Shown piece by piece: positions 52,041 to 61,285 of a stretch of 64,000 nucleotides of DNA (positions are counted from its first letter, which is position 1; the number at the start of each line of letters is the position of its first letter). The notes under the pieces are model-generated. The model made no database searches, was not told the DNA's origin, and was given only the letters and a program-made list of their open reading frames with translations. The translations under genes and the position numbers were made by a program. Origin of the DNA: an uncultured Sutterella sp. (GTDB taxonomy: Bacteria; Pseudomonadota; Gammaproteobacteria; Burkholderiales; Burkholderiaceae_F); contig CAAEPH010000030.1 of NCBI GenBank assembly GCA_900757865.1, forward strand, positions 1 to 64,000, in the 5' to 3' direction.

Positions 52041-53984
52041 CTAAGCCTCGCCCGAGAGCCCCAATGATAAGGTGTCTTGCGTTCGCGGTAGTTGCCCCAT
52101 CGCGAGCGGTGAGCTCGACTGAGCACGTACCTTGGCTAGGGTCACAAGCAACGCCTCCACCACCGCGAGTCGTGGCGAGGTATCAACGGCTGTCCCTTCC
52201 TCGTTTGGCATACAGCATTCCAAGTCAAAGCGAGGTCCTGCCACCCCCGTGGCGAGCAGGTCGGCAGCCGAACGCGTGGTTTCGGCTTTGCCACAGAGCA
52301 CCCAAAGCCCTGCGACGTGATTCGCTTCAGTGATGCCTCGAAGTCCAAAGAGGTACTTAAAGACCAAATCCATGCCTTGGTAGTGCACCACGTCCGAAGC
52401 TCGCGAGTATTTCGCATCCACCACAAACCAATACGTCTCGTCGCGCACCGTGAGCGCGAGTAAAAAGTCAGGCGTATAAAACTGCAAATCACTCCGTGGT
52501 GCCCATAGAAGTTCTTTCTCTTCCCGACTGTAGTAAGACGTGGCGCGTACCACTCCTAAGTCGTTTTCGGGCATTGCACCCGCGTGCATCACCACGGGTT
52601 GCGCATAAAGTCGCACCGTGGCGTCTTTCTGGCGCAAGACAAAGGTGTTACGCACCTCGTCGCCCGCGTCCATAAAGGCGGGGCGCACGCGATAGCGGTA
52701 GTGGTGCGAGGATTCCAGTGTGAAGCCTGCGTCCACCAAATCGTCAAGTAAACGCACCTGGGTGTAATACTCGTATAGACGCGAGCGCACCACCGAGGAG
52801 AAAATAATCTGTTGCTCTTTAAAAGCTAATTCGGGCAGGGCAAACCAGCGGCGCATCAAATCGTAAAGCCGTCGGTAGGCTGGCACGGACCAAAAGAGTT
52901 CCGTGGGCTCCGGGAGCGTGCCCACCGGGGGCATGGTCACGACATCCAGCGCAAAGATCTCCGCGTACCGACGGCACAAGTCTCCCACTTGAGACTGATA
53001 GCGATGCCACTCGGACTGAGAGACTTTGAGTTCTTGGCTTGTGGCTCGGAAAAGCCACGTGAGCGTATCCATATACCCTTCACGATCCGGATCGGCATGA
53101 GGCAACGTTTCGCTCATCGCTTCCACCTCACGCTGATCGGCTTGAAGCTTGACGTAGACCGCTTTTAAAAACGCCAAAATCGCGCGATTCTCAGCAATGT
53201 CATACCAGGGACGCTGCGAGGCCACCAGGGTGTGCCGAGGGAAATAGTGGCGCCCTCGATAAGTGAGCCCCGTGGGAACGGGCGAGGGCATCAGCTCGTC
53301 GGGGTGCGTCACCATATAGGTGAGCGTCGCGCCGTCGACCTGATGAATCGCCTCCACGCCCCCCACCTCTTGGTGGGCCTTCAGCGTAAAGCGCGCGTTG
53401 TCTTTAAAGTAAGCAAAGGCGTCATTAAAGGTGCGCAGGAGCTCATCGAGAAAGTCTGAGCGGGTCTTCACCGTCCGATCGAGCGACGCAAACGTCGGTA
53501 GCGCGCGATTTTGCGGTTTGAGGTAGGTCTCGTAGCCCTCCACCACGGTGGTCATCATGGCCTGAAGTTGTGAGGTTTGTGCCCCTTCTCGAATGAGTAT
53601 CTGCAAGGGGGGCAACTGGTAGCGCACACGCGCGAGCCCCATCACCTGCACCACGATCTGCACGTGCGCGAGCCCCAGCACTTCTTCAAAAATCGCTCGC
53701 ACGGGGTGGTAGAGCTGCCATTCAGCATTAAGCGACTCGAACGTCGTCTCCACCTTCATCCCATTGAGATAAAAGAGCACATTGACCTGAGGCGTCTCCC
53801 GGGTGGGTAATCCCGGAAAACTCACCGCAATGTCGAGCGCCTCATCGGCTTTGAAAGCGCGAGAAAACACGTCAAGCGTGAGCTCTGTACTCTCTTCACT
53901 GCCCTCGCCCTCCATGGGCAAGGCCGGTACCTCAATAGGCTCTTCACCGGGGATACATAAACAGACTTTGAGTGAGGGAGTCAT
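52041..53984 (-). CDS. McrC-like nuclease (DUF2357 plus PD-(D/E)xK)
   Basis: About 647 residues. The middle part (RPWYDIAENRAILAFLKAV, WFALPELAFKEQQIIFSSVV, LYEYYTQVRLLDDLVDAGF) fits the DUF2357 region seen in McrC relatives. The C-terminal part has a PD-(D/E)xK core: FYTPDFLLAL with the Asp near residue 506, then YWFVVDAKYSRASD with D-A-K near 526. Start ATG 53984 has GGAGG nine bases ahead; the longer frame begins at a GTG within the intergenic gap. It is the second gene of a pair with the AAA/coiled-coil protein 25 bp upstream. Together they look like a type IV, McrBC-type, restriction or related defence system that cuts modified or otherwise foreign nucleic acid. Confidence 0.7.
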   Translation of the reverse strand: MTPSLKVCLCIPGEEPIEVPALPMEGEGSEESTELTLDVFSRAFKADEALDIAVSFPGLPTRETPQVNVLFYLNGMKVETTFESLNAEWQLYHPVRAIFEEVLGLAHVQIVVQVMGLARVRYQLPPLQILIREGAQTSQLQAMMTTVVEGYETYLKPQNRALPTFASLDRTVKTRSDFLDELLRTFNDAFAYFKDNARFTLKAHQEVGGVEAIHQVDGATLTYMVTHPDELMPSPVPTGLTYRGRHYFPRHTLVASQRPWYDIAENRAILAFLKAVYVKLQADQREVEAMSETLPHADPDREGYMDTLTWLFRATSQELKVSQSEWHRYQSQVGDLCRRYAEIFALDVVTMPPVGTLPEPTELFWSVPAYRRLYDLMRRWFALPELAFKEQQIIFSSVVRSRLYEYYTQVRLLDDLVDAGFTLESSHHYRYRVRPAFMDAGDEVRNTFVLRQKDATVRLYAQPVVMHAGAMPENDLGVVRATSYYSREEKELLWAPRSDLQFYTPDFLLALTVRDETYWFVVDAKYSRASDVVHYQGMDLVFKYLFGLRGITEANHVAGLWVLCGKAETTRSAADLLATGVAGPRFDLECCMPNEEGTAVDTSPRLAVVEALLVTLAKVRAQSSSPLAMGQLPRTQDTLSLGLSGEA

Positions 53985-54009
53985 CCCAAGTCCTCCATCC
54001 ACGTTCACC

Positions 54010-57000
54010 CTAGAAGAAGCGGTAGTAGTTCATGCGAGCGTCGCCCGCTTCAATGATGCGACGCACTTCGTTTTTGGATTTCACCAAGCCGAAGTTATCC
54101 AAGAGGTCAGCGAGCGCAATGAGCCAATGACGGAACGCCTCTCCACTCCCCGAGATCGGTGGGAGGACTTTCTGCGCCACCGCATAATCAATGGCGACCG
54201 AGGCGCTTGAGGCGTAATCGGCTTTGTCCATCAGGGCGGCTGCGGCCGAGACATAGTGCTCCACCGCTTTGTGCACACGCACCGAGAGCATAAAGCCGCC
54301 TTTTGCCATCTGCTCGTAAATCGCACTCAGAATATCTTCGACCTCGCGTCGACCACTGGTCATCGTGCGTGGTCCGAACGCTTCCGAGAGCGCGGGCCAG
54401 CTCACCACCCAATCGGGATCCCCGGCTTCACCGTGGCGCACTTCGTTTTCAAGCCCCATGCCCTGCCAGGACACTTCCGGGAGCGTAATAATCATCGCCC
54501 GATCCAAGAGACGCGGACTCAAGGGCTCGGTGGTGTGGTCGTTGTTGATCGTCGCTACAAAGCGCAACGTATCCGGTACGCGGTACTGCATTTTGTCACC
54601 CAACGTAATCACACTATTGGCGTCACGCGCGTCACAAATGTTCATGAAATCTGCCCAGTAGTATTCCATGGGGCTTAAATTCGCCTCGTCCAAGAGCATC
54701 CAATAGGGCAGCGTCTCGTGACCCGCTCGCGCTTCCGCATCGAGCTGCCGGAACGCTTCGTAGCGACGCTGATCAGCACTCTCAAAACTCTTCGTGAGCG
54801 GGTTCCAGTACCCGATAAAGTCGCGCTTACTGGTCCAGCCACGTTCAACGGAAATGGGCAAGAAGCGATTCGACTCTTCAGGATTGGGCCAGGCCGCGGT
54901 GGGCGTTAAGCGATCGCCCACCGTGTTGAGCCCACAGACTTGCGCCAAAATGGAGCAAATCGAGGTTTTACCCGACCCGGGTGGGCCTGAAAGCACCGTG
55001 AGGAAATTCTGAGTGACGGCAATAAAGAGGTTAAGAATGTCGTTTGTTTCGTACTGACGCCACGCTTTTACCCCCTGGACCAACTGACGCACGAGCTTCT
55101 CACCCGCGAGCGTACTCGGTTCAATCGCCATCACTTGTGCAGCATGGGTCTGAAGTTTTTCTTGTTCATTGCCACGATTCCACTCGGACGCGGCTTCCAA
55201 GAATTGATTGGCAATCAGACCATCAAACGCGTATTTGCGATACTTTTTCACCGAGTCTTTGAGCGAGGTACCCAAATTGTGAATTTCTTCTTCAAGCGCG
55301 GCTTTTTGTGCACGCTGCTCTTCGAGCTGGGTTTCAAGTCGCTGATGTGCTTCGTTGAGATCCGCGATGGCATCAAGCGTCGCGATGGCTTCGCGCTTTT
55401 TGGCAATACTCTGCGCAAGACGCTCGTTGTCGTCCAAGAGTTTTTGATGACGGGCTTCGACGTTGTTGCGAATGTCTTCTTCGAGCTGCGTGAGATTGTG
55501 TTCCACCTCACGGCGCTTTTCTTGGGCCTCAAGGAGTTTATCGCGCTCTTCATCGATCTTGGCCGCAATCTCTCGACTCGCCTCGAGCTGCGCAACGAGA
55601 TGGGGCTCGTGAACAATACGGTCAACCACTTGCCCAAAGAGGTCCGTTTTCTCAAAGGGCAGGGTTTTCATCGCATGCGTCACGATGGACGCGAGCGTAT
55701 CAAAAAAACGCTTATCTTCTTTGGCTTCAATGAGGAGATTGCTCACGCGTTTGTAGCGCTCAGTGCGTACTTGAGGCGACTTGCTAAAGAGGTCACTCGC
55801 TGCCACTTGACCTTCGATTGCCTCATAAAAGGTATTTTGCTGTTGACGATCCACGGGCAACAAGTTGGCGACTTTTTTGAGCAACGTCTCGTCGCTCATC
55901 ACATCAAACGTGAAGGGACGCAATAGCGCCGTTTGTACCACTTCGAGATTGATAAAGCGGGTTTCGTTTTTCGAGGACGAATAAAAGAGCCCCTCAAACG
56001 CTAAGAGCGCGTTTACCCCATCGGGGTTGGCAAAGCCCGAGACCAAACCGCCCGTTGAGCTCGACTGGAAGTTCACCGTGAGTTTGCCGTCGGCACTCTC
56101 ACGTAAGGGCACGGGACCGTAGTACTGGCCTTGCCAGGCGAGCATCACTTGGCTGTTGACCAATGAACTCATATCGCTTGCGCTCAAATCCGCTGGCATC
56201 ACCACCGGTATGATGCGCTCGAAGTTGGGTTCATCAATCGGATGCACCACCAAGAAGAGCCCCAAATCGGACGCGGGATAGATGCGCTTTTCACGGTTCA
56301 AGGTATCGTAAGAGACCATGAACTGATAGTCATCACGACGGGCGTGCTCGGACGAGCCCCCGTAGTTGTCATCCAAGTCCTGTGGGGCGATGTCCATCAC
56401 AAAGAAGCCGCTTTTGATCGCCGTGCGACTGGAGCTACGCACATTGATGGCGCCGTAGCGCGGATAGAGTGTGCGCATCTCCTCGTCGTTGACCACCGCG
56501 AAACGATCGCCCTTTTCTTCCGCACGAATGAGGAAATTGAAAAACGTGGCCATCTGAAGCATCAAGCCAAGATATCGGCGCTCACCCATGCCAGCCGGTC
56601 GAAGCGTCATGGCCGGACGAGCATTCTCCCAACGGCGCGTGACGGGTTGCAAGGTGAGTGCGCCAGAGAGCTCGGCGGCGGTGGGCTTGGAATCAGAAAG
56701 CGTTGCGCTCGCTGTGTGGCTTTGCGCTTTTGCCTTCTCGACAGGGGTGCCTTTTAACGCTTTCGTTTGCGTTGTCGTGGGGGTAGGCGTCGTGTTCGGT
56801 GTTGGTTTTTGTGGTTCAATCGATGTCTGAGGCCAGGCTTTAATGGACGCCGAGACGGCACGCGAGACATCCGTTCGAGAGCCGGGTCCCGGTGACAACG
56901 CCGTCGACTTTTCACTTGTGTCTTCGCTTGGCGTTACCTCAGGTGCAACCACGGTGGGCGTAGCAGGCACGTCAGGGGTCGAAGCAATTGACGCTTTAGA

Positions 57001-57729
57001 AGCTGTTGCTTTAGGGGCTCGAGTGGGGAAGACGGGCGCACCGACCCGTGTGGGCTGAGAGGCGGGTTCAGCTCGTCGTTGAGGTTGCTCGGCTGCCGCC
57101 TTAGCTTTGGTATTGAGCGTGAGTGACAACGGCGTCTCGTCAAGACCAATCGGTCCCATTTGATTAAACTTGTTCGAAAGCTCAATAAAGTAATCAAAGG
57201 ACGCATCACGTTTATGCTCTGGGAGGGTAAAACCCCGTCTACCGAGCATCGAGGTGATGATCACCACAATGTTATTGAGCATCGCCTGACTGTCACCGTG
57301 TTCATACTCAAACAGACACAGCATCAGCTCTGAGACGTAAAGCCCCGCTTGGGTGCTGGTGAAGGTCTCAAGATTTTTTAACGACTCCGAAAAGCCTGGA
57401 CCGGGTTCAAGCTTTTCTTCCGAGAGGACTTTCAATATAGGATCGTCTTTTTTGTATTGCTTAAGAAAGGCTTGATCGGCCTCAGGCGCCAAGGCCAACA
57501 TCTGCAACCAGATTTCAATGAGAAGCTGAGGGCTGTTGTGACGCAGATGGACAATTTGCCTTAACCACCCCATATTCGTTCGTAGGTTTTTAAGTCTAAA
57601 ACCTTTAAAAGTCTTACTGTGGGTTTTACTTATACGACGCTCTAGACCACTGACGGTCAAGGGGGGCATCAAACTTAAAATGGCACGCAGGGCCATGGCG
57701 CAAAAGTCGTCGGAAACGGGCTGTGGCAT
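54010..57729 (-). CDS. McrB-like AAA+ NTPase with coiled coil (defence)
   Basis: 1239 residues. Roughly: an N-terminal helical domain (1-210), a Pro/Thr/Ala-rich linker (about 220-360), a possible recognition domain (360-700; ERRYLGLMLQMATFFNFLIR starts it), a coiled coil (about 713-830; EEERDKLLEAQEKRREVE-like heptads), then an AAA_5/McrB-type motor. The motor has Walker A GPPGSGKTSICSI near 915, MLLDEANLSPMEYYWADF near 1010, and ATINNDHTTEPLSPRLLDRA near 1055 with the arginine finger. The motif NNDH stands where McrB has its GTP-specific NTAD. AAAGGGAG precedes ATG 57729. It is operonic with the DUF2357 nuclease. The target is unknown; the coiled coil and linker are unusual for classical McrB. 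Confidence 0.7.
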   Translation of the reverse strand: MPQPVSDDFCAMALRAILSLMPPLTVSGLERRISKTHSKTFKGFRLKNLRTNMGWLRQIVHLRHNSPQLLIEIWLQMLALAPEADQAFLKQYKKDDPILKVLSEEKLEPGPGFSESLKNLETFTSTQAGLYVSELMLCLFEYEHGDSQAMLNNIVVIITSMLGRRGFTLPEHKRDASFDYFIELSNKFNQMGPIGLDETPLSLTLNTKAKAAAEQPQRRAEPASQPTRVGAPVFPTRAPKATASKASIASTPDVPATPTVVAPEVTPSEDTSEKSTALSPGPGSRTDVSRAVSASIKAWPQTSIEPQKPTPNTTPTPTTTQTKALKGTPVEKAKAQSHTASATLSDSKPTAAELSGALTLQPVTRRWENARPAMTLRPAGMGERRYLGLMLQMATFFNFLIRAEEKGDRFAVVNDEEMRTLYPRYGAINVRSSSRTAIKSGFFVMDIAPQDLDDNYGGSSEHARRDDYQFMVSYDTLNREKRIYPASDLGLFLVVHPIDEPNFERIIPVVMPADLSASDMSSLVNSQVMLAWQGQYYGPVPLRESADGKLTVNFQSSSTGGLVSGFANPDGVNALLAFEGLFYSSSKNETRFINLEVVQTALLRPFTFDVMSDETLLKKVANLLPVDRQQQNTFYEAIEGQVAASDLFSKSPQVRTERYKRVSNLLIEAKEDKRFFDTLASIVTHAMKTLPFEKTDLFGQVVDRIVHEPHLVAQLEASREIAAKIDEERDKLLEAQEKRREVEHNLTQLEEDIRNNVEARHQKLLDDNERLAQSIAKKREAIATLDAIADLNEAHQRLETQLEEQRAQKAALEEEIHNLGTSLKDSVKKYRKYAFDGLIANQFLEAASEWNRGNEQEKLQTHAAQVMAIEPSTLAGEKLVRQLVQGVKAWRQYETNDILNLFIAVTQNFLTVLSGPPGSGKTSICSILAQVCGLNTVGDRLTPTAAWPNPEESNRFLPISVERGWTSKRDFIGYWNPLTKSFESADQRRYEAFRQLDAEARAGHETLPYWMLLDEANLSPMEYYWADFMNICDARDANSVITLGDKMQYRVPDTLRFVATINNDHTTEPLSPRLLDRAMIITLPEVSWQGMGLENEVRHGEAGDPDWVVSWPALSEAFGPRTMTSGRREVEDILSAIYEQMAKGGFMLSVRVHKAVEHYVSAAAALMDKADYASSASVAIDYAVAQKVLPPISGSGEAFRHWLIALADLLDNFGLVKSKNEVRRIIEAGDARMNYYRFF

Positions 57730-57789
57730 AGTGAACTCCCTTTAAGGGCAAATGAACTTTACTTAGTTGTGGGTGGAGCAACGCGAAAA

Positions 57790-57829
57790 AGCCGCGCCAA
57801 GAGAAAGGTTCAACTTCTCTAGCACGGCT
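57790..57829 (-). terminator. Terminator after flavin reductase
   Basis: AGCCG...AGAGAA and TTCTCT...CGGCT pair; read leftward the stem is followed by five T. It separates the flavin reductase from the defence pair. Confidence 0.55.
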
Positions 57830-57927
57830 CAAAAAGGTTCACCCCACCTCTAAAGGATACCGCATCCGTGCGGCGGGTTGGGCTAAGACAAACCCGAACA
57901 GAATCGGGAAAAGCGCAGACCTTGCGC

Positions 57928-58485
57928 TTATTTGCTGTAATTCACACTTTCGCCAATCACATAGAATTGGCCACCAGCAATGTAGTGAATCGTACGAAGG
58001 GCGTCGGGCGCGTCTTCAAAATGCCAGTGACCGTCTCGGAAGACGCGATCATCGGCCCAAGCCGCTACCACATCCCCTAAGAAGAGATCATGCGCTTCTT
58101 GCACCGCGGGATTCGAACGCAAACGGCACACCAACCACGCAGCAGCTCCTTCCACGAGTGGTAAGTCAAACTCAGGCTGATGGAAGAATTTGACCGTATC
58201 GAGCTTATGGGGATTGTCGGCATAGCTCTCAGAGCCCACCGCGAAGACTTGAGGAATGAGCTGTTTGGTGGGCACATTGATCACAAAGAAGCCACTTTCT
58301 TCGACCAAGCGACGAGTGTAGGATTGTTTGCCTAAACTCACTTGCATCTGGTCGTACTCCACGGGCATGTTCCACGCGCAGGACATGACGTTTTCCACGC
58401 CGTGCGCCTTGGCCGAGACCATCACGGTGGGGCCTAAGTTGAGTAAACGATACGATTCTGCGAGTTCTACGGGTTTAATCGCCAC
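57928..58485 (-). CDS. Flavin reductase-like FMN-binding protein
   Basis: 185 residues of the split-barrel flavin reductase family: NLGPTVMVSAKAHGVENVMS, the FMN-contacting SLGKQSYTRRLVEESGFFV, INVPTKQLIPQVFAVG and HDLFLGDVVAAWAD. Members reduce free FMN or use it to reduce another substrate. No partner monooxygenase is adjacent, so the role is open. The start is GTG 58485 with AAGGA eight bases ahead. It is a single gene, preceded by the MmcQ-like gene 43 bp upstream. Confidence 0.8.
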   Translation of the reverse strand: MAIKPVELAESYRLLNLGPTVMVSAKAHGVENVMSCAWNMPVEYDQMQVSLGKQSYTRRLVEESGFFVINVPTKQLIPQVFAVGSESYADNPHKLDTVKFFHQPEFDLPLVEGAAAWLVCRLRSNPAVQEAHDLFLGDVVAAWADDRVFRDGHWHFEDAPDALRTIHYIAGGQFYVIGESVNYSK

Positions 58486-58528
58486 GGTGATTGTCCTTAT
58501 TGTTTGAGAAAATCCAAGATAAAAAATA

Positions 58529-59296
58529 TTACGAGTGATGGGGAGACGTTTTGGTGGGTTTAGTAGGTTTAGTGCGCTCTATGGGTTTTGATCGTGTCGA
58601 TTTCGTCTTCTTGATGCCAACCAAGCGACGACTCTCTTCGATCGCCTCAAGAATAAACGCGTCCGAGAGTGACGCATCAAAGCGCAACGTCACCCAATGC
58701 TGTTTGTTCATGTGCCACGCGGGCGCCACGTCCGAAAACTCCAGCAAACGTTCACGCGTCTCGGGGGAAACTTTCACGTTCACCATCGGCGCCGTCTCTG
58801 TCGAATCGGCATCACTAGCGTTAGGAAAAGGCTTCCCGGGGACAACATCAAAAAAGAGCGCATACCACGCCGTCGAACCGCTTTGGCGAAGCACGCCAAA
58901 AGTGAGATCCTTAAATGGAAAATCGGGCTCCTCACCGTAGCGCGCTTTGAGTAGGGAGAGGACGCGATAGGTCTGCTCTCCTTTAAAAGCATAACCCACT
59001 GCGCACTGCGCTTTGATGGTAAGAAGCAGTGCCTCATAGGCCTGATAGACCAGAGAAACAAGCCCGCCTCGGGTCGCTGCGTTGGGCCAGCGTAGGGGCT
59101 CAAAAGGCGCCCCCACCACCATGTCAATCACCTCGCCGGTCAGCGTTCCCTTTTCCACCACGATCTCTGCCTGGTAGCCTGGCGTCGATAAGGCTCGCGA
59201 GAGATGCCAGCTTTGCCCCACTCGCTCAAAACCAAAACACGCCAAGCGCACCTCGTCGAAGGCGACGCCCGAAAAAAGTGTCTGCTCAATACCCAT
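58529..59296 (-). CDS. MmcQ/YjbR-like protein with basic tail
   Basis: 255 residues. The N-terminal ~150 residues may be a diverged first domain (AFDEVRLACFGFERVG). The part FPFKDLTFGVLRQSGSTAWY, VVPGKPFPN, VNVKVSPETRERLLEFSDV, PAWHMNKQHWVTLRFDASL and FILEAIEESRRLVGIKK matches the MmcQ/YjbR family, a small cytosolic fold with DNA-binding suggested but not proven. The C-terminal tail (KKTKSTRSKPIERTKPTKPT) is a Lys/Thr/Pro extension with a TKPTK repeat. Length is about twice that of single-domain members. Confidence 0.7.
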   Translation of the reverse strand: MGIEQTLFSGVAFDEVRLACFGFERVGQSWHLSRALSTPGYQAEIVVEKGTLTGEVIDMVVGAPFEPLRWPNAATRGGLVSLVYQAYEALLLTIKAQCAVGYAFKGEQTYRVLSLLKARYGEEPDFPFKDLTFGVLRQSGSTAWYALFFDVVPGKPFPNASDADSTETAPMVNVKVSPETRERLLEFSDVAPAWHMNKQHWVTLRFDASLSDAFILEAIEESRRLVGIKKTKSTRSKPIERTKPTKPTKTSPHHS

Positions 59297-59614
59297 TCGA
59301 TCACTCCATCATGACGCATTTATTGTAGGCCGTCTCTAACGGGAACGTCGACGCCTCGCTTGTAGGCATTCGTTAATCCGCCCCATAAGACAAACTTTGG
59401 GAACAAAAAGAACGTGAATGCCAACTTTTTTCGGCTTCTCTCCCTTGGCAAATTGCTCTAGGGAGATGTTTTTAAGCTATTTACCCAATGTTTCTTTTTG
59501 TTTCAACTTCCTATAATCCATAGTGGAATCTTGGCAAAATCTCTCTACTTTTCACATCATTCTGTCTTTTTCCTTTTCCTTTTGCCAAGAACATTACTTT
59601 TGGGGAACCCACCC
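59297..59614. other. Promoter region of brnQ
   Basis: About 320 bp, divergent between MmcQ-like (-) and brnQ (+). The plus frame is open from 59498 but begins without a ribosome site and adds a non-homologous head. T-rich tracts around 59490-59590; no clear leader peptide or operator seen. Confidence 0.4.
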
Positions 59615-60949
59615 ATGACTCAACAAACAAATAAGCGCTATGTGGCAATCGGCCTGATGCTTTTTGCCCTCTTCTTTGGCGCAGGCAATCTGATCTTCCC
59701 CTCTGCAATGGGGCAACATGCTGGTTCTAACTATATCTGGGCCTTTATTGGCTTCTGCATTACGGGCGTGGGTATGCCCCTATTGGGCATTATGGCCATG
59801 GGCTACTCGGGCAGCGCGAATTTGCAAGAAGCTGCCGGCCGTGCGCACCCGCTCTACGGGCTTTTCTACACCATCGTTGTCTACCTCTCGATTGGTCCGT
59901 GCTTTGCTATTCCCCGTACCGGAACCGTCGCGTTTGAAATTGGTGTACGCCCGTTCTTGGGTACGCTCGACGCGGGCGTTTCGCAGATCGCTTTCTTAGT
60001 GCTTTTCTTCTTGGTCACTTTCTGGATGGCCGCCAAACCCAACAAGATCGTGGACCGCATCGGTAAGGTCTTAACCCCCTTGCTCGTTTTTGCGATTGCT
60101 TGCTTGGTGTTCCAGAGCTTTAACGATCCGTTGGGCAACCCGCAGTCGCCAGCCGACGCGTATAAGACCGCGTTAATTGCGACCACGCAAGGCGTCTTGG
60201 ACGGCTACAACACGCTTGACCTCTTAGCGTCGTTAGTGTTTGCCACGTTGGTGACGAACTTCGTTCGTGAAGGCGGTGTGACCGACTCTCGCGAACTCGT
60301 CTCCCAGATCTACAAGACGGGCATTATCGCTGCTGGCCTCTTGGGCGTCATCTACTTCTTTATTGCCAAGATCGGTGCGGACAGTGTGGCCGCGATCGGT
60401 GTGCAGGAAACGGGAGCGTCGGTGCTCGCCGAATCCGCCAAGATCCTCTTTGGTAGTGCGGGTGCGATCGTTCTCTCGGTCATCGTGCTTCTGGCCTGCT
60501 TGACGACCTCGATTGGCCTGGTGACGAGCTGTGCATCGTACTTCATGATGCTCACGAAGAAATTCAGCTACATCACGTGGTGCGTGCTCTTTACGGTGGT
60601 CTCCTTCTTGATCGCACTCTTTGGCTTGAAGACCATCATCGTCAACACCATCCCGGTCTTGATGTTTAGCTACCCGCTCGCTATTATCCTCGTGGTGCTG
60701 CTCTTTACGAACAACCTCTTTGGTGGTCGTCAGTGCGTCTACGCGTGGACCACAGCCTTCACCTTTGTGGTGGCGCTCGTTCAGGGGCTTGAAACGGCCA
60801 ACATCAGCCTGGGCAGTTTTGGTGAAACGCTCCACGCCGTAGTGCCCTTCTGGTCCTCTGGGCTTGGTTGGATCAGCTTCGCCATCGTGGGTTATGTGAT
60901 TGGCTTGATCTGGAGTCGTTTGGTACCCGCTAAGCAGGTTGCTGCGTAA
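59615..60949 (+). CDS. brnQ: Branched-chain amino acid carrier
   Basis: 444 residues, twelve membrane segments. The LIV-II family opening LMLFALFFGAGNLIFPSAMG, GVGMPLLGIMAMGYSGSANL and VVYLSIGPCFAIPRTGTVAF identify BrnQ. It imports leucine, isoleucine and valine with Na+ (or protons). Start ATG 59615 aligns with the family; upstream sequence is a poor match. A strong terminator lies 25 bp after the stop. Codon use is that of a well-expressed core gene. Confidence 0.92.
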   Translation: MTQQTNKRYVAIGLMLFALFFGAGNLIFPSAMGQHAGSNYIWAFIGFCITGVGMPLLGIMAMGYSGSANLQEAAGRAHPLYGLFYTIVVYLSIGPCFAIPRTGTVAFEIGVRPFLGTLDAGVSQIAFLVLFFLVTFWMAAKPNKIVDRIGKVLTPLLVFAIACLVFQSFNDPLGNPQSPADAYKTALIATTQGVLDGYNTLDLLASLVFATLVTNFVREGGVTDSRELVSQIYKTGIIAAGLLGVIYFFIAKIGADSVAAIGVQETGASVLAESAKILFGSAGAIVLSVIVLLACLTTSIGLVTSCASYFMMLTKKFSYITWCVLFTVVSFLIALFGLKTIIVNTIPVLMFSYPLAIILVVLLFTNNLFGGRQCVYAWTTAFTFVVALVQGLETANISLGSFGETLHAVVPFWSSGLGWISFAIVGYVIGLIWSRLVPAKQVAA

Positions 60950-60974
60950 TCTCCATTTGCCTTTCATTCTGGCT

Positions 60975-61020
60975 AACGCCCATCGTTCATGTGAGACTTC
61001 TCATGACGATGGGCGTTTTC
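60975..61020 (+). terminator. Rho-independent terminator of brnQ
   Basis: AACGCCCATCGTTCATG and CATGACGATGGGCGTT pair (one bulge), followed by TTTC. Confidence 0.85.
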
Positions 61021-61190
61021 TTGTGGGTGTTTGCTTGTGCCCGTCCTCGCTTTTCGCCTTCGCCCTAACGCCACGAGTCCACCTCACACAGCACCAAACC
61101 TCTCTCAACGCGCTCCACCCTCCTCAACACTTTCCTATTGAGTTTCGAGCGTGTTAATGACATCAACCATTGCGCTTATCGGACATACGA

Positions 61191-61222
61191 AAGCGCTCTA
61201 AAGTTGACACTCTAGAGCGCTT
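61191..61222 (-). terminator. Terminator of molybdoenzyme gene
   Basis: AAGCGCTCTA and TAGAGCGCTT form a perfect 10-bp stem about 65 bp past the stop of the minus-strand gene. The stretch 61021-61190 holds nothing else recognised. Confidence 0.6.
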
Positions 61223-61285
61223 CACTATGGTGAGTTTTTCTCCAAAGCTCACCGTCTCACGACGGCGAGCATAGGGAATGAGCGA

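Noticed and set aside
60233..60967. 244-codon minus-strand frame over brnQ
   Set aside because: Antisense shadow of a clear transporter gene, full of charged low-complexity residues.
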